From positions 1-8,236 of the forward strand of contig JBFWQM010000234.1 of assembly GCA_050249455.1 (NCBI GenBank): a DNA stretch of 8,236 nucleotides. The letters run 5' to 3'. Source of the DNA: JBFWQM01 sp050249455. GTDB taxonomy: Bacteria > Pseudomonadota > Alphaproteobacteria > MPNO01 > VGEU01. Below are positions 6,536 through 8,236 of the stretch, in pieces; position 1 is the first letter of the stretch, and the number at the start of each line of letters is the position of its first letter. The translations under genes and the position numbers were made by a program. The notes beneath the pieces are model-generated. The model worked only from the letters and a program-made list of their open reading frames with translations. It was not told the origin of the DNA and did no database searches.

Positions 6536-6552
6536 GGGGCGGGTGCCGCCCC
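6536..6552 (-). terminator. Short hairpin directly after cca
   Basis: GGGGCGG/CCGCCCC forms a perfect 7-bp stem with a 3-nt loop, beginning 2 nt after the cca stop codon. On the minus strand it is followed by TTACCCTCC, so there is no real U tract. It may be a weak terminator, a 3' stabilising hairpin, or part of the leader of the next gene. Confidence 0.35.
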
Positions 6553-6554
6553 GA

Positions 6555-7790
6555 TCAAGCGCCCTGCCGCCTCGATTCCAGTTCCATGAGGCAGGCGGCG
6601 CGGTCGGCGGTGAAATCACCAGCGATCCACCATGCCTCGACATCCTTCATCAGCTTCCCGACGGTCGGGCCGTTCGGCACGCCGGCCGCCACTGCATCGC
6701 GACCCTTCAGCGGAAACGCCGGCGCCGGCCACGTGACGAGTTTCCACAGCGGGCGCCACGCGGCGTCCGGATCGCTAGCGCGCGCCCAGGCGACCAGCAC
6801 CAAGTCGGCGTAAGCGTCGTTGCCGTGGGCGTAGATCATCTTGCGGGCGGCGGGCGGGTCGAGCGCCGGGGTGACCTCGGGCCAGTGGCGGACGATCAGG
6901 CGGAGCCGGGTCGCCTCCTTGCGCGACAGGCGCAGCCGATTGGCGACAGCGCGGGCGCCCGCATCGTCGAGGTCGAGGAACGCGGCGAGGCGGCGGATCG
7001 GGTCGGGCGGATAAGGGAGCGTCGCCTCCAGTCCCACCAGCCGGCGCAGCGGGTCGCGGGACCCCGCCTCCGGGATCACGTGCGGCAGGACGCCGTGCGC
7101 GGCCATCAGGTCGAGGGTGGCGGCCGGGTCGGGGGCGAGCATCAGGCGGGCGACCTCCGCCCACACGCGCTCGGCCGAGAGGCCGGCGACCAGCGGGGCC
7201 AGCGCACGGCAGGCGGCGACGGTATCGTCGTCGGGCGGCACGCGGCCGTAATGGGCGTGGAAGCGGTAGAAGCGCAGCAGGCGCAGCACGTCTTCGCGGA
7301 TGCGCGCCTCGGCCGAGCCGACGAAGCGGACGCGCCCGGCGGCGAGGTCGGCGAGCCCGCCGGTCGGGTCGTAGAGCGTGCCGTCGGCGTCGGCGTAGAG
7401 CGCGTTCATGGTGAAGTCGCGCCGCGCCGCGTCGGCCGTCCAGTCGTCGGTGAAGGCGACCCGGGCATGACGGCCGAACGTCTCCACGTCGTGGCGCAGG
7501 GTGGTGATCTCGAAATGCGCGCCGCCGGGGGCCACCGCGGTCACCGTGCCGTGGTCGATGCCGGTCGGCACGGCGCGCAGGCCGGCGGCGTGCAGCAGGT
7601 CGACCGCGCGGGCCGGCGGCTCCGGCGTCGCGATGTCGATGTCCTTCACCGGCCGGCCGGCCACGGCGTCCCGCACGCAGCCGCCGACGAAGCGCGCCGG
7701 GCGGCCGTCCGCCGTCAGGGCGGCCAGCACGGCCAGGGTCGCCGGCGCCGTCATCCAGGGCTGCGGGTCGAGGCGGCCGGCGGGGTCCAT
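6555..7790 (-). CDS. cca: CCA tRNA nucleotidyltransferase (class II)
   Basis: This enzyme adds or repairs the 3' CCA end of tRNAs, using CTP and ATP without a nucleic acid template. The 411-residue product shows the class II head and neck motifs in order: RFVGGCVRD (33-41), the catalytic DID (50-52), TGIDHGTVTAV (76-86), EITTLRHD (94-101), RRDFTMNAL (123-131) and REDVLRLLRFYRF (165-177). The C-terminal half is helical with no obvious HD phosphohydrolase motif, unlike E. coli Cca. Poly(A) polymerase is the main alternative in this family, but the N-terminus LDPQPWMT fits the alphaproteobacterial CCA enzymes I know. The start is ATG 7790; the second ATG at 7754 would remove this conserved segment. 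The leader has only a weak AGGG. The gene starts 13 nt after the DUF6111-like gene ends, so the two are probably co-transcribed. Confidence 0.92.
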   Translation of the reverse strand: MDPAGRLDPQPWMTAPATLAVLAALTADGRPARFVGGCVRDAVAGRPVKDIDIATPEPPARAVDLLHAAGLRAVPTGIDHGTVTAVAPGGAHFEITTLRHDVETFGRHARVAFTDDWTADAARRDFTMNALYADADGTLYDPTGGLADLAAGRVRFVGSAEARIREDVLRLLRFYRFHAHYGRVPPDDDTVAACRALAPLVAGLSAERVWAEVARLMLAPDPAATLDLMAAHGVLPHVIPEAGSRDPLRRLVGLEATLPYPPDPIRRLAAFLDLDDAGARAVANRLRLSRKEATRLRLIVRHWPEVTPALDPPAARKMIYAHGNDAYADLVLVAWARASDPDAAWRPLWKLVTWPAPAFPLKGRDAVAAGVPNGPTVGKLMKDVEAWWIAGDFTADRAACLMELESRRQGA

Positions 7791-7803
7791 CGCCGCGCGC
7801 GCC

Positions 7804-8100
7804 CTAGTCGCCCGGCTGCGGCACCGACCGGCCCGGCACCACCTCGCCGTCCTTGAGCCGCGCCGGCTCGTACTCGCTGCCGGGCGGCGCGACGTTGACC
7901 ACGGAGAGCCACACCATCGTCGCGAGCAGGCAGGCCAGCCCGGCGCCGGCGATCCACGGCCACGGCCAGTCCTCCCACGCCGAGCGCACCGGCCGGCCAC
8001 CGGCCCGCCGGGTGCGCCAGTCGTCCCACAGCCGATAGGCCAGGTAGCCCAGCGCCGGCAGCACCAGGGGGACGACGTAGGCGAAGAGGATGCGGATCAT
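7804..8100 (-). CDS. DUF6111-like small membrane protein
   Basis: A 98-residue protein of unknown function with two hydrophobic segments, about 2-22 (IRILFAYVVPLVLPALGYLA) and 47-68. An Arg-rich loop (RTRRAGGRPVR, 29-39) joins them and probably faces the cytoplasm. The C-terminal tail GSEYEPARLKDGEVVPG (74-90) matches the end typical of DUF6111, a small alphaproteobacterial family that I recall next to cca. The start is ATG 8100, just before the first membrane segment; a longer open frame to 8172 would translate the repeat and is not credible. No strong Shine-Dalgarno site is seen upstream. The stop codon lies 13 nt before cca. Confidence 0.8.
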   Translation of the reverse strand: MIRILFAYVVPLVLPALGYLAYRLWDDWRTRRAGGRPVRSAWEDWPWPWIAGAGLACLLATMVWLSVVNVAPPGSEYEPARLKDGEVVPGRSVPQPGD

Positions 8101-8148
8101 GCCGGCTGCGAGGGCAACAGTGCGGGCGGCGGCGAGAGGTTGCGGGCA

Positions 8149-8231
8149 CCCCCTCCCCCAACCCCCTCCCACGAGGGGAGGGGGCTTAACTTCTCCCCCT
8201 CCCCTCGTGGGAGGGGGTGGGGGGGAGGGGG
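8149..8231. repeat. Palindromic intergenic repeat, copy 3
   Basis: The left arm is at 8149-8184. The spacer CTTAACTTCT is at 8185-8194 and the right arm at 8195-8231. Pairing is perfect for the inner 23 bp, followed by one mismatch and one extra G in the run at 8219-8225. Mini-hairpins are at 8162-8184 (loop ACGAG) and 8195-8217 (loop CTCGT). The left arm is identical over 36 nt to copy 2. It lies upstream of the minus-strand DUF6111-cca pair, near the window edge. Confidence 0.9.
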
Positions 8232-8236
8232 CGTCT

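Noticed and set aside
6543..7856. Open frame of about 437 codons on the plus strand opposite cca
   Set aside because: Low-complexity Arg/Gly/Val/Gln-rich product with no motif; the minus strand encodes a well-conserved enzyme.
8101..8172. N-terminal extension of the DUF6111-like protein
   Set aside because: The extra residues (MGGGWGRG and following) are encoded by the repeat arm and would precede the natural membrane segment that begins at ATG 8100.
2690..8231. CRISPR array
   Set aside because: The repeats are 2-4 kb apart with genes between them and are palindromic doublets, not regularly spaced direct repeats with unique spacers.

Overview
The window is very GC-rich DNA (by eye about 70% or more), densely packed with genes. 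It most resembles an alphaproteobacterium of the Rhodospirillales type. The evidence is the codon usage, the DUF6111-cca gene pair and the palindromic G/C-rich repeats between genes. No phage, IS, tRNA, rRNA or CRISPR signature is visible, and all the larger genes look intact except the first, which is cut by the window edge.

Left part (1-4244, plus strand): the 3' part of an acyl-CoA synthetase-like adenylating enzyme with a C-terminal carrier-like domain that lacks the phosphopantetheine serine; a two-domain vicinal-oxygen-chelate (VOC) protein related to extradiol dioxygenases; and a 14-helix MFS transporter with a TTG start. An acid-activating ligase, a dioxygenase-like protein and a transporter in a row suggest uptake or export and breakdown of an aromatic or other organic acid. 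That is inferred from context and no substrate can be named.

Middle and right part (4382-8100, minus strand): reading from right to left, a small two-helix membrane protein of the DUF6111 type, the CCA-adding tRNA nucleotidyltransferase (13 nt further on, probably one transcript), a secreted protein with a Cys/His pair resembling DUF7689, and a short zinc-site methyltransferase of the cobalamin-independent methionine synthase (MetE C-terminal) family. The last two have their own good Shine-Dalgarno sites. The plus and minus gene blocks converge at about 4245-4381.

The most unusual structure is a family of three intergenic palindromes (2690-2779, 4264-4347, 8149-8231). Each consists of two inverted REP-like mini-hairpins (9-bp stem CCCCCTCCC/GGGAGGGGG, 5-nt loop) separated by a short pyrimidine-rich spacer, and each can also fold into one long hairpin. 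The copies differ at paired positions in a compensatory way. Two of them carry G-quadruplex-type G runs, and at least the first has the layout of an intrinsic terminator. I did not find clear evidence of a wholly new multi-gene system. The repeat family, the serine-less carrier domain, the VOC protein with Gln at the usual metal-His position and the secreted Cys/His protein are the points worth following.
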